A stretch of 22,070 nt of DNA. Source: an uncultured Prevotellaceae bacterium. GTDB taxonomy: Bacteria > Bacteroidota > Bacteroidia > Bacteroidales > Muribaculaceae. Location of the stretch: positions 1-22,070 of the forward strand of contig UQLZ01000039.1 in assembly GCA_900541935.1 (NCBI GenBank), read 5' to 3'. The translations under genes and the position numbers were made by a program. Under the pieces are notes generated by a model. It had not been told where the DNA came from. It made no database searches and worked only from the letters and a program-made list of their open reading frames with translations. This document shows positions 8,482 to 16,321 of this stretch, piece by piece. How positions within the stretch are numbered: the first letter of the stretch is position 1; every line of letters begins with the position of its first letter.

Positions 8482-8660
8482 GGAAAAACGAAGTTTTTTA
8501 TTTTTTTATGCCGAAGCGAAGCCTATCTTGGGCGAAGCAAAAGAAAATACAAACCGAGAGGAGAAAAAACACGTTTTCTTGTTTTTTATTCCGAGGGGCA
8601 GTTTATCTTATTAAAAGGCAGTGCAAGGTGAGTGCAGAAAGATTGGTTCCGATTATGCAA
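8451..8660. repeat. Degenerating tandem copies of the promoter-bearing repeat
   Basis: The 450-nt gap between divergent aspS and the GNAT-like gene holds one good copy (8451-8529, ending GCCTATCTT), a diverged copy (about 8548-8609, ending GTTTATCTTA) and a third start (8617-8640, GTGCAAGGTGAGTGCAGAAA) that soon loses similarity. Each full copy has AAGATAG-like sequence at both ends in opposite orientation, so the element is a very imperfect inverted repeat. From 8660 to the GNAT promoter I see only AT-rich sequence and a short G run, with no gene. Confidence 0.6.
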
Positions 8661-8832
8661 TCGCCCGCCACAGGGGGGGCGAAAGGAAATCCTGATTTAA
8701 TCGTTATACCCTGCCTATTCATACTATAAACACTATTTGTACTATCTATAATATCTTGCTCCTGCAATCACTATTTATTGCGTATTCGGCGAAATTATGG
8801 TAAAAAAAAGAATTATTTTGGGATTTTCTTTG

Positions 8833-8840
8833 TACCTTTG
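8833..8840 (+). promoter_or_regulatory. Probable -7 box of the GNAT-like gene
   Basis: TACCTTTG matches TAnnTTTG and lies 31 nt before the ATG. No TTTG sits at the usual 19-21 nt distance (the nearest is at 8817-8820, only 12 nt away), so the -33 is not assigned. Confidence 0.45.
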
Positions 8841-8871
8841 AAACTTAAAATTTAAAAACCGTTTTTAAGTT

Positions 8872-10002
8872 ATGATAGAAGTCAAAGCGATTGCTAAAAC
8901 GCCGAAAGAACTAACCAAATTTGTTAAATTTGAAATAGACCTTTATAAAGGCAACGACTACTATGTGCCACCATTGATTACCGATGACGTTGACACCCTT
9001 AACCCCCTTAAAAACCCAGCCTTTGACTTCTGCGAGGCTGAGTATTTTATGGCATACCGTGACGGTAAAGCCGTGGGAAGAATTGCAGCAATCATCCACA
9101 AAAAAAGTAATAAAGAGAATGGAAAGAACGAACTTCGATTCGGCTTCGTTGACTTTATTGATGATGAAGAAGTCAGCAAAGCACTTTTTGATGCCGCTAT
9201 TGCATGGGGTAAAAGTCGCGGAATGACATCTATCATCGGTCCTTTGGGATTCTCCGATATGGACTATGAAGGTATGCTTATTGAAGGCTTCGACGAGGTC
9301 TCTACAATGGCAACGCTATATAACTACCCATATTACCCTAAGCATCTCGAAAAGTTAGGCTTTAAGAAAGCCGCCGACTGGGTAGAGTTCAGCCTTACTG
9401 TGCCACCGGAAGTGCCGGAAAAGCATAAACGCATCGGCGAAATCGTCAAGCAAAAATTCGGATTGAAAATCGTTAAATATACAAGCCGCAAAAAGGCTGT
9501 TGAAGAAATCGGTCGCCCGCTGTTTGAACTAATCAACGAGTCATACGCTGACCTGTTTGAATTTACAAAACTGTCAGACCGACAGATTGACCACTATGTT
9601 AAAATCTACATCCGACTGCTGCGTCTTGACCTGCTTACAATTATCAAGAACAGCAATGACGAATTAGTTGGTATCGGTGTTGCAATCCCATCACTTTCCC
9701 GCGCTTTGCAGAAATCGCACGGCAAGATGCTTCCTTTCGGATGGTATCACCTCATGAGGGCAATGTACTTCAACGTTACAGACACAGTTGACCTGCTATT
9801 GGTAGCCGTCAAGCCGGAATACCAAAACAAAGGCGTTAACGCACTACTATTCACCGACTTGATTCCTCTATTTAACAAGTATGGATTTAAGTACGCTGAG
9901 AGTAATCCGGAACTAGAACTTAATGCCAACGTACAGTTGCAATGGCAATATTTTGAATCACGCCAGCACAAGCGCCGCAGGGCATTCACGAAGGAAATTT
10001 AA
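8872..10002 (+). CDS. GNAT-like N-acetyltransferase-family protein of unknown substrate
   Basis: The 376-residue protein has no signal peptide or membrane segment. Near the C-terminus VAVKPEYQNKGVNALLF (about 311-327) resembles GNAT motif A, where acetyl-CoA pyrophosphate is bound (Q/R-x-x-G-x pattern). The N-terminal half (MAYRDGKAVGRIAAI, about 60-74) looks like the start of a second, degenerate GNAT fold. Large two-domain proteins of this kind are common in Bacteroidota and are usually annotated only as GNAT family. Acetyltransferase activity and substrate are therefore inference. It lies 39 nt upstream of hppA, on the same strand and with no terminator between, so cotranscription is possible. 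Confidence 0.75.
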   Translation: MIEVKAIAKTPKELTKFVKFEIDLYKGNDYYVPPLITDDVDTLNPLKNPAFDFCEAEYFMAYRDGKAVGRIAAIIHKKSNKENGKNELRFGFVDFIDDEEVSKALFDAAIAWGKSRGMTSIIGPLGFSDMDYEGMLIEGFDEVSTMATLYNYPYYPKHLEKLGFKKAADWVEFSLTVPPEVPEKHKRIGEIVKQKFGLKIVKYTSRKKAVEEIGRPLFELINESYADLFEFTKLSDRQIDHYVKIYIRLLRLDLLTIIKNSNDELVGIGVAIPSLSRALQKSHGKMLPFGWYHLMRAMYFNVTDTVDLLLVAVKPEYQNKGVNALLFTDLIPLFNKYGFKYAESNPELELNANVQLQWQYFESRQHKRRRAFTKEI

Positions 10003-10041
10003 TTAACTTCAACATAAACCTAACAAAAAACTTAAAATCTA

Positions 10042-12249
10042 ATGGAAACTATTTTGTTTTGGCTTGTTCCGGCAAGTGCAATTTTGGCTCTTCTCCTTGC
10101 CTGGTTTTTCTATAACCAGATGAAGAAAGAAGACGAAGGAACACCTACAATGCGGAAAATCGCTCTTTATGTGCGTCAAGGTGCTATGTCGTACCTAAAA
10201 CAGCAGTACAAAATCGTTGGCTTGGTATTCCTCGCCTTGGTAATCTTATTTTCAATCATGGCCTATGGCTTTGACCTTCAGAACCACTGGGTGCCTGTTG
10301 CATTTCTAACAGGAGGTTTCTTCTCAGGTCTTTCCGGATTCTTGGGAATGAAGACAGCAACCTACGCATCTGGCAGAACTGCCAACGCTGCCCGCAAATC
10401 ACTAAACAGCGGTTTGAGAGTTGCTTTCCGAAGCGGTGCCGTTATGGGGCTTGTTGTTGTTGGTCTCGGCTTGCTCGACATCTCTTTCTGGTACGTACTG
10501 CTGCAATACTGCATACCTGCCGACGCTCTTAACCCAACAGCAAAACTTTGCGTCATAACAACAACAATGCTTACTTTCGGCATGGGAGCCTCAACGCAAG
10601 CACTATTCGCCCGCGTTGGTGGTGGTATCTATACAAAGGCTGCCGACGTTGGCGCTGACCTCGTTGGTAAAGTAGAAGCAGGAATCCCTGAAGATGACCC
10701 TCGAAACCCGGCAACTATTGCCGATAACGTTGGTGATAACGTTGGCGACGTGGCTGGTATGGGTGCTGACCTTTACGAATCATACTGCGGGTCTATCCTC
10801 GCTACTTCTGCCCTCGGTGCGGCTGCATTTATGGCTACCGGCGATGTTGACATGCAGATAAAAGCCGTTATCGCGCCTATGCTGATTGCGGCTGTTGGTA
10901 TTTTCCTTTCTATTATAGGCATATTCACTGTCAGGACAAAAGAAGATGCGGGAATGAAAGACCTTTTGAAATCTCTTTCGTTCGGAACCAACGTTAGTTC
11001 TGTCCTTATCGTTGGAGCAACATTCCTTATTATGTGGCTTCTCGGCATTACAAACTGGGCATTGATTTCTTGCTCTGTCGTTGTTGGTCTTATTGTCGGC
11101 GTTGTCATCGGCAGATCTACTGAATACTATACATCTCAATCCTACCGCCCTACTCAGAAATTGTCAGAAAGCGGTAAGACTGGTCCTGCAACAGTTATCA
11201 TCTCAGGTATCGGTTTGGGTATGATTTCAACAACTATCCCTGTTATTTCCGTTGTTGCCGGTATTATCCTATCTTACTGGTTTGCCTCTGGTTTCGATAT
11301 GGCTAACGTTAGCATGGGTCTTTACGGTATCAGTATCGCTGCCGTTGGTATGCTTTCAACACTCGGTATCACTCTTGCTACTGACGCATACGGACCTATT
11401 GCAGACAATGCCGGCGGTAATGCTGAAATGAGCGGGCTTGGTGAAGACGTTAGAAAACGCACTGACGCTCTTGACTCTCTCGGCAATACAACTGCCGCTA
11501 CTGGTAAAGGTTTTGCTATCGGGTCTGCCGCTTTGACTGGTCTTGCTCTTCTTGCTTCATACGTTGAAGAGGTTCGTATCGGCTTAGACAGACTTGGAAC
11601 AACAATCCTGACAATGCCTTCTGGCGAAGAAATTCCGCTTGCCAAGGCAACGTTTACAGATTTCATGACATACTACGACGTTACTTTGATGAACCCAAAA
11701 GTTCTTTCAGGTATCTTTATTGGTAGTATGATGGCGTTCCTTTTCTGCGGTTTAACGATGAACGCTGTTGGCCGTGCTGCCGCTCACATGGTGGAAGAGG
11801 TACGCCGCCAGTTCCGTGAAATAAAAGGAATACTTACTGGCCAGGCCGAACCGGATTACGCACGCTGCGTTCAAATCTCCACTCGCGGTGCTCAAAAGGA
11901 AATGATTCTTCCTTCTTTACTCGCTATCGCCGCTCCTATCGTGACTGGTTTGATTTTCGGCGTTTCCGGTGTTATCGGTTTGCTTATCGGCGGTCTTGCT
12001 TCAGGCTTCGTTCTTGCTGTGTTTATGGCTAATGCAGGCGGCGCTTGGGATAACGCTAAAAAATACGTTGAAGAAGGTAATTTCGGTGGCAAAGGAGGAG
12101 AAGTTCACAAGGCTACCGTTGTTGGTGACACTGTTGGTGACCCATTTAAAGATACATCCGGACCAAGTTTGAATATCCTCATCAAACTGATGAGCATGGT
12201 TGCTATCGTTATGGCAGGCTTGACAGTTTCATGGTGCCTGTTCGCATAA
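10042..12249 (+). CDS. hppA: Membrane-bound pyrophosphatase, K+-stimulated ion pump
   Basis: It hydrolyses pyrophosphate and pumps Na+ and/or H+ across the inner membrane. The 735-residue protein has about 16 membrane helices. The catalytic loop shows DVGADLVGKVEAG (202-214), DDPRNPATIADN (218-229) and NVGDNVGDVAG (229-239). A later loop reads GNTTAATGKG (481-490): Ala at 485, where K+-independent pumps have Lys, indicates the K+-stimulated class. Within that class some Bacteroides enzymes are reported to move both Na+ and H+; the sequence does not let me choose. A strong terminator follows. Confidence 0.96.
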   Translation: METILFWLVPASAILALLLAWFFYNQMKKEDEGTPTMRKIALYVRQGAMSYLKQQYKIVGLVFLALVILFSIMAYGFDLQNHWVPVAFLTGGFFSGLSGFLGMKTATYASGRTANAARKSLNSGLRVAFRSGAVMGLVVVGLGLLDISFWYVLLQYCIPADALNPTAKLCVITTTMLTFGMGASTQALFARVGGGIYTKAADVGADLVGKVEAGIPEDDPRNPATIADNVGDNVGDVAGMGADLYESYCGSILATSALGAAAFMATGDVDMQIKAVIAPMLIAAVGIFLSIIGIFTVRTKEDAGMKDLLKSLSFGTNVSSVLIVGATFLIMWLLGITNWALISCSVVVGLIVGVVIGRSTEYYTSQSYRPTQKLSESGKTGPATVIISGIGLGMISTTIPVISVVAGIILSYWFASGFDMANVSMGLYGISIAAVGMLSTLGITLATDAYGPIADNAGGNAEMSGLGEDVRKRTDALDSLGNTTAATGKGFAIGSAALTGLALLASYVEEVRIGLDRLGTTILTMPSGEEIPLAKATFTDFMTYYDVTLMNPKVLSGIFIGSMMAFLFCGLTMNAVGRAAAHMVEEVRRQFREIKGILTGQAEPDYARCVQISTRGAQKEMILPSLLAIAAPIVTGLIFGVSGVIGLLIGGLASGFVLAVFMANAGGAWDNAKKYVEEGNFGGKGGEVHKATVVGDTVGDPFKDTSGPSLNILIKLMSMVAIVMAGLTVSWCLFA

Positions 12250-12269
12250 AAACTAAATCATAACTTACT

Positions 12270-12310
12270 GGGGTTGTATCAAAATTGGTAATTTTGATAC
12301 AACCCCTTTT
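12270..12310 (+). terminator. Terminator of hppA
   Basis: A perfect 17-bp hairpin: 12270-12286 (GGGGTTGTATCAAAATT) pairs with 12290-12306 around a GGT loop, followed by TTTT. It begins 21 nt after the hppA stop codon. Confidence 0.95.
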
Positions 12311-12349
12311 AGATGCAGCATTTTTATTGCCTAAAAAAAGTTAGCAGTG

Positions 12350-12380
12350 TTGACAATCGATAACTTTTGATGTATTTTTG
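12350..12380 (+). promoter_or_regulatory. Promoter of the ribE-nitroreductase-menA cluster
   Basis: TTGA (12350-12353), a 19-nt spacer and TATTTTTG (12373-12380) match the Bacteroidota consensus with one -33 mismatch. Transcription would begin near 12387. That is downstream of the first in-frame ATG (12367) and supports the ATG at 12397 as the true start. Confidence 0.65.
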
Positions 12381-12396
12381 CATAAAACTAAAAGAT

Positions 12397-13005
12397 ATGT
12401 TTTCGGGAATCGTAGAAACAGCGGCAAATGTTGTTGCCTTGAAAAAAGATAAAAGCAATTTGCACATAACAATGAAGTGCGAATTTGCTGATGAGTTGAA
12501 AATAGACCAATCCGTTGCTCATAATGGCGTTTGCCTGACTGTCGTTGACCTACCGGGTGACGGCACTTTTACAGTAACGGCTATTCAGGAAACCCTCGAC
12601 AGGAGTAACCTCGGCGGTTTAAAAGTTGGTGACTTGGTGAACCTTGAGAGAAGTATGCTTATGAACGGCAGACTTGACGGGCACATCGTTCAGGGACACG
12701 TTGACCAAACTGCGGTTTGCACTGCCATTGAAGACGTTGACGGAAGCAAGTATTTCACTTTCCACTACGACGTTAAACCGGAAATGGCGGGCAAGGGATA
12801 TGTTACAGTCGAAAAAGGCTCTGTAACTGTCAACGGCGTTAGCCTCACCGTTTGCAACTCTCAAAAGGACAGTTTCCAAGTTGCAATTATCCCTTATACT
12901 TTTGAGCACACTAATTTCAAGAGGTTTGAGGTCGGCTCGGTTGTAAACATCGAATTCGACATAATCGGCAAATACCTTAGCCGCTTGATGGAATTTACAA
13001 GATAG
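12397..13005 (+). CDS. ribE: Riboflavin synthase
   Basis: It converts two 6,7-dimethyl-8-ribityllumazine molecules into riboflavin and the pyrimidinedione by-product. The protein is 202 residues from the start chosen here. It shows the duplicated barrel of the family, with NGVCLTVV in the first half and NGVSLTVC in the second, and GHIVQGHVD between them. The start at 12397 gives MFSGIVE, the usual N-terminus of the family. The frame is open ten codons further up, to ATG 12367, but the promoter -7 box lies inside that extension. The next gene begins 2 nt after the stop codon. Confidence 0.95.
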   Translation: MFSGIVETAANVVALKKDKSNLHITMKCEFADELKIDQSVAHNGVCLTVVDLPGDGTFTVTAIQETLDRSNLGGLKVGDLVNLERSMLMNGRLDGHIVQGHVDQTAVCTAIEDVDGSKYFTFHYDVKPEMAGKGYVTVEKGSVTVNGVSLTVCNSQKDSFQVAIIPYTFEHTNFKRFEVGSVVNIEFDIIGKYLSRLMEFTR

Positions 13006-13007
13006 TT

Positions 13008-13544
13008 ATGGACATCTATGAACTGATAGAAAAAAGGCAGAGCGACAGGGCATACGATAGCAGCCGCACTGTTGAGCCGGAAAAGATTGAGCGAATCGTT
13101 TCCGCCGTAAGACTTGCGCCGTCGGCTTGCAATTCGCAGCCGTGGCACCTCATTGTTGTTGATGACCCGGAAAAGGTAAAGGTTGTTGCCGAAGCAATGA
13201 ACTCAATGGGGCTTAACAAGTTTGCCGCAGAAGCGCCTTGCCATATTCTTATCGTTCAGGAATCGCCAAACTTTACGGCAAGAATCGGCGGTTGGATAAA
13301 AAACAAGCATTACCCGCTGATTGACTGTGGTATAGCAGCCTCTCACCTAACCCTTGCCGCTACGCAAGAAGGACTTGGCTCTTGCATTATGGGGTGGTTT
13401 GACGAGAAAAAATTACGAAAACTTCTCGGCATCCCCTCTTCAAAAAGAATATTGCTCGACGTTGCTATCGGTTATTCAACCCAGCAGCACCGCGAGAAAG
13501 TTAGAAAAGATTTAAAAGATATAGTATCTCACAATAAATATTAG
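13008..13544 (+). CDS. Nitroreductase family protein
   Basis: A 178-residue FMN-dependent oxidoreductase of the nitroreductase fold, probably cytoplasmic. The N-terminus has the FMN-phosphate contact pattern RQSDRAYD (10-17). PSACNSQPWH (38-47) is the conserved flavin loop, and GLGSCIMGWFDE (122-133) is the second flavin-binding segment. It is at the short end of the family length range. The natural substrate is unknown; family members reduce nitroaromatics, quinones or flavins. It sits 2 nt after ribE and 3 nt before menA, so the three genes are almost certainly cotranscribed, which links flavin supply, a flavoenzyme and quinone synthesis. Confidence 0.9.
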   Translation: MDIYELIEKRQSDRAYDSSRTVEPEKIERIVSAVRLAPSACNSQPWHLIVVDDPEKVKVVAEAMNSMGLNKFAAEAPCHILIVQESPNFTARIGGWIKNKHYPLIDCGIAASHLTLAATQEGLGSCIMGWFDEKKLRKLLGIPSSKRILLDVAIGYSTQQHREKVRKDLKDIVSHNKY

Positions 13545-13547
13545 AAG

Positions 13548-14414
13548 ATGAAGGTGCGTTGTTGGATAGAGGCGATGCGTCTGCACACCCTTCCCGTTTC
13601 AACGGCGGGAGTTGTTATGGCGTGCGGATATGCCATTAGCGATGGCGTTTTTCAATGGTTGCCGGCTGTGCTGTGCTTCCTATTCGCCGTTCTCGCGCAG
13701 ATAACATCAAATTTTGCAAACGAATACTTTGACTACGTTAACGGCAGCGACAAAAAGGGACGAGAAGGCTTCCGCCGTGGCGTAACTGAAGGCGATATTT
13801 CGCCTAAAGCAATGAAAACGGCAACGTTCGGAACTCTTGCCCTTGCATGCCTTATCGGCTGCGCTCTAATCCCATATGGTGGTTGGGAGATGATTCCTGT
13901 GGGAATATTTATTGCAATTTTCGCACTCGCATATAGCGCCGGTCCATTTCCTCTCTCGAGAATAGGACTGGGAGACTTGGCTGTACTTATATTCTTCGGA
14001 CTAGTTCCCGTAAATTTCACCTACTTTCTTATGGCTGGCGAATTTAGCAAAGCTGTACTCGCCGGCTCTTTCGGCATCGGGCTTATGGGGGTAAACGTTT
14101 TGATAGTCAACAACTATCGAGATATGGAAGAAGACAAGGAAGCAGGCAAGCATACAACAGTCGTTATCTTCGGCAGACGCGTAGCCGCTATTGCATACCT
14201 TATTTTCGGATTCCTCGCCGCTATACTTACAATGCCAATGTGGATGAAGTACGACGCTTTTATCGTCGCACCACTGCTTTACCTCGCTATGCATTACAAT
14301 ACCTGGAGGAAAATCATCTTCAGCAACGGAGCAGCCCTGAACCCTCTTCTTGGCACAACAGCCCGCAATATGCTTATTTACGCACTGCTCTTCCTCGCAA
14401 TGTCATTCGCATAG
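13548..14414 (+). CDS. menA: 1,4-dihydroxy-2-naphthoate polyprenyltransferase
   Basis: This inner-membrane UbiA-superfamily enzyme attaches the polyprenyl tail to 1,4-dihydroxy-2-naphthoate to make demethylmenaquinone. The 288-residue protein has about eight or nine membrane helices. The first Mg-prenyl-diphosphate motif is NEYFDYVNGSD (58-68). The second is NNYRDMEEDKEAGKHTT (188-204), which is the form characteristic of MenA rather than UbiA. It is the last gene of the ribE cluster. No terminator is obvious after it; the intergenic repeat begins 54 nt later. Confidence 0.93.
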   Translation: MKVRCWIEAMRLHTLPVSTAGVVMACGYAISDGVFQWLPAVLCFLFAVLAQITSNFANEYFDYVNGSDKKGREGFRRGVTEGDISPKAMKTATFGTLALACLIGCALIPYGGWEMIPVGIFIAIFALAYSAGPFPLSRIGLGDLAVLIFFGLVPVNFTYFLMAGEFSKAVLAGSFGIGLMGVNVLIVNNYRDMEEDKEAGKHTTVVIFGRRVAAIAYLIFGFLAAILTMPMWMKYDAFIVAPLLYLAMHYNTWRKIIFSNGAALNPLLGTTARNMLIYALLFLAMSFA

Positions 14415-14467
14415 AAAGAATTACATACGCCAACCGTATGGACTCATTGTGGTAGCGCATTTAGCAC

Positions 14468-14621
14468 ACTGATAATCAACTGCAGGAACGAAATGTATTT
14501 TGTCCTCCATTCGGTATGAAAAGGCATCAATTCAGCCACACCAAGAATAAAATACATATAGCCAATTATGCATCAATACTTTGTAGAGGCGATTCTCGAA
14601 ATCGACCGTCTTGGGGGAACA
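14468..14621 (+). repeat. Flanking direct repeat, left copy
   Basis: About 154 bp that recurs at 16322-16480 in the same orientation. A 71-bp core (14507-14577) is identical in both copies. The outer parts diverge and include a degenerate type A palindrome (AACGAAATGTATTTTGTC). The two copies bracket the ATPase gene and its promoter array. Confidence 0.9.
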
Positions 14622-14626
14622 GTGTC

Positions 14627-14788
14627 TACTTTTTCAAGTTTGTACAATAATCAGATTAAAACCCTTGAAAAGGTGTAAAATCTGCTCTTTAAAAACCTTG
14701 AAAACGTGCAAATATAGAAAAAAAGCTTTGCAAAAATCTCGAAAAGGTGTAAATTTGCAATATAAAAAACCTTGAAAACGTGAGAAAG
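14627..14788 (+). promoter_or_regulatory. Four-site direct-repeat array upstream of the ATPase gene
   Basis: Sites with consensus CCTTGAAAAsGTGyAAA begin at 14663, 14696, 14737 (TCTCG variant) and 14770, spaced 33, 41 and 33 nt. Sites 1 and 3 read GAAAAGGTGTAAA; sites 2 and 4 read GAAAACGTG. They therefore form two copies of a two-site unit about 74 nt long. A half-site in reverse orientation (CTTTTTCAAGTTT) lies at about 14630-14642. Site 3 falls between the promoter boxes and site 4 lies just before the ATG. This pattern suggests operators, though an RNA role for site 4 is also possible. Confidence 0.75.
14727..14757 (+). promoter_or_regulatory. Consensus promoter of the ATPase gene
   Basis: TTTG (14727-14730), a 19-nt spacer and TAAATTTG (14750-14757) match the Bacteroidota promoter perfectly. 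Transcription would start about 33 nt before the ATG. Repeat site 3 (about 14737-14754) covers the spacer and part of the -7 box. Confidence 0.75.
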
Positions 14789-14796
14789 AACTGGCT

Positions 14797-16164
14797 ATGA
14801 AAAGGAAAATATATCATCAACTTCTTGATTGGAAAAGGAATAGAAAGGGTGAAGTTGCCTTGCTAATAGAAGGGGCGCGACGCATAGGGAAAAGTTATAT
14901 TGTGGAACATTTCGCTAAAAATGAGTATGACTCCTTTTTGCTTATAGATTTCAGCAAGGTAAGTCCTGCCATTTATGACTTTTTCGACCTGTACTTAGAT
15001 GATTTGGACACGTTATTCATGAATCTACAAGTCTACTTCAAGACTAAATTGATTCCTCGGGTAAAGAAAGGAGATGAGGCTAAGTCGTTGATCGTTTTTG
15101 ACGAAGTCCAGTTTTGTCCGCGAGCAAGAGGTGCTATAAAGCATTTAGTTGCTGATGGTAGGTTTGATTACATTGAAACGGGATCCTTGATTTCGATAAA
15201 AAATAATGTAAAAAATATTATGATACCATCCGAGGAGCACGCCATAGAAATGCATCCGATGGATTTTGAAGAGTTCCTTTGGGCAATGGATGATGAATTA
15301 ATGATGCCGTTTATTAAACAGCATTTTGAAAAGCGTATACCGCTAGGGTCTTTTCATAGAAAAGCTTTGGATTATTTCCGCCAATATTTAATTGTTGGGG
15401 GGATGCCGCAGGCTGTTGACAAATTTGTAAAGACTCGTGACTTAGAAAAAGTAGATGAAATAAAGCGCGATATATTGGCTCTATATAGAAATGATATAAA
15501 GAAATATGCAGAAAGTCAAGAGTTAAAGGTGTCTGCTATTTTTGACGAGATTCCGTCACAATTGCAAAAGCACGAAAAGAAGTTCAGACTTTCGGCGTTA
15601 AGCGATGGCGCTCGTATGCGTGATTATGAAGACGCCTTTTTCTGGTTAAGTGATGCAAAAATAATAAACTGTTGCTACAACTCTACTGAGCCGAGCATCG
15701 GTTTGCGACTTAATGAGGAGCGCACAACGTTAAAATGCTATATGGGAGATACGGGATTGCTGGTTAGTTTGGCTTTCGATGAAAGAGGAGAAGGGCAGGA
15801 GTTATATAAAAAATTGCTACTTGGAAAATTGGAAGTTAATGAAGGTATGATTGTAGAAAATGTTGTTGCGCAAATGTTGAGGGCCGCTGGGCACAAATTA
15901 TACTTTTATAGTAACAGTTCAAGAATTTCAAGTGAGGATAGGATGGAGATTGATTTTCTTATAGCAAAGGATAAGATAACAAGCAGACATAACATATCGC
16001 CTATTGAGGTAAAATCAGGGCGTCATTATTCTTTGACATCTTTGAAAAAGTGTATTTCAAAGTATGCTAATCAGATAAGCATTCCTTATGTGTTACATGA
16101 CAAAGATTTGTCAGAAAAGGAAGGAATCCTTTATTTGCCTCTTTACATGACTCCGCTGCTGTAA
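14797..16164 (+). CDS. AAA_14 / DUF4143-type ATPase with C-terminal PD-(D/E)XK-like fold
   Basis: The 455-residue protein begins with a P-loop ATPase domain: Walker A GARRIGKS at 26-33 and Walker B LIVFDE with D102 and E103. A DUF4143-like middle and C-terminal region follows. Near the end, EIDFLI (D386) and IEVK (E404, K406) form the D...ExK triad of PD-(D/E)XK nuclease folds, so the usual residues are all present. Family members are common in Bacteroidota, often in several copies, and their role is not settled. It is visibly more AT-rich than menA upstream. It stands alone, flanked by direct repeats, behind an ordered repeat array. The start at 14797 is the first ATG after the promoter. Confidence 0.88.
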   Translation: MKRKIYHQLLDWKRNRKGEVALLIEGARRIGKSYIVEHFAKNEYDSFLLIDFSKVSPAIYDFFDLYLDDLDTLFMNLQVYFKTKLIPRVKKGDEAKSLIVFDEVQFCPRARGAIKHLVADGRFDYIETGSLISIKNNVKNIMIPSEEHAIEMHPMDFEEFLWAMDDELMMPFIKQHFEKRIPLGSFHRKALDYFRQYLIVGGMPQAVDKFVKTRDLEKVDEIKRDILALYRNDIKKYAESQELKVSAIFDEIPSQLQKHEKKFRLSALSDGARMRDYEDAFFWLSDAKIINCCYNSTEPSIGLRLNEERTTLKCYMGDTGLLVSLAFDERGEGQELYKKLLLGKLEVNEGMIVENVVAQMLRAAGHKLYFYSNSSRISSEDRMEIDFLIAKDKITSRHNISPIEVKSGRHYSLTSLKKCISKYANQISIPYVLHDKDLSEKEGILYLPLYMTPLL

Positions 16165-16275
16165 AGGCATCTTGCTCCTACAGAGCGCCATTTATGGGAT
16201 GATGCGTGCTGCCCTCAGGCTGATGAACCGCTGGGCTTTCAGCCCGTGAACGACATAAACTCTACGGCACGAACC

Positions 16276-16303
16276 GCGGACGCTTATTCAAAGCGCCCCT
16301 ACA
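16276..16303. repeat. Variant of the short palindromic repeat
   Basis: GCGGACGCTT, ATTCA and AAGCGCCCCTACA keep the outer bases of the type A/B palindromes (GCGGAC and CCCTACA) around a third, different inner stem. A separate short hairpin, GGGCT-TTC-AGCCC, lies at 16233-16245 just after the ATPase gene, without a T run. Confidence 0.6.
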
Positions 16304-16321
16304 GCAACGTAACTGTATATT

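Noticed and set aside
8466..8729. Plus-strand open frame of 87 codons between aspS and the GNAT-like gene
   Set aside because: It is made of the degenerate promoter repeats; no start signal and a low-complexity product.
12367..12396. Ten-codon N-terminal extension of riboflavin synthase
   Set aside because: The promoter -7 box lies inside it and the family starts at MFSGI.
14650..14790. CRISPR array
   Set aside because: The repeats are only about 18 bp, imperfect, unevenly spaced (33/41/33 nt) and have no cas genes nearby.
14660..14797. Short leader peptides ending LEKV-stop or LENV in the repeat sites
   Set aside because: Each site can be read this way, but sites 1-3 lie upstream of the likely transcription start and there is no start codon or ribosome site.
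14797..16164. Restriction or toxin-antitoxin system centred on the ATPase
   Set aside because: No methylase, specificity subunit, antitoxin or other partner gene lies beside it.
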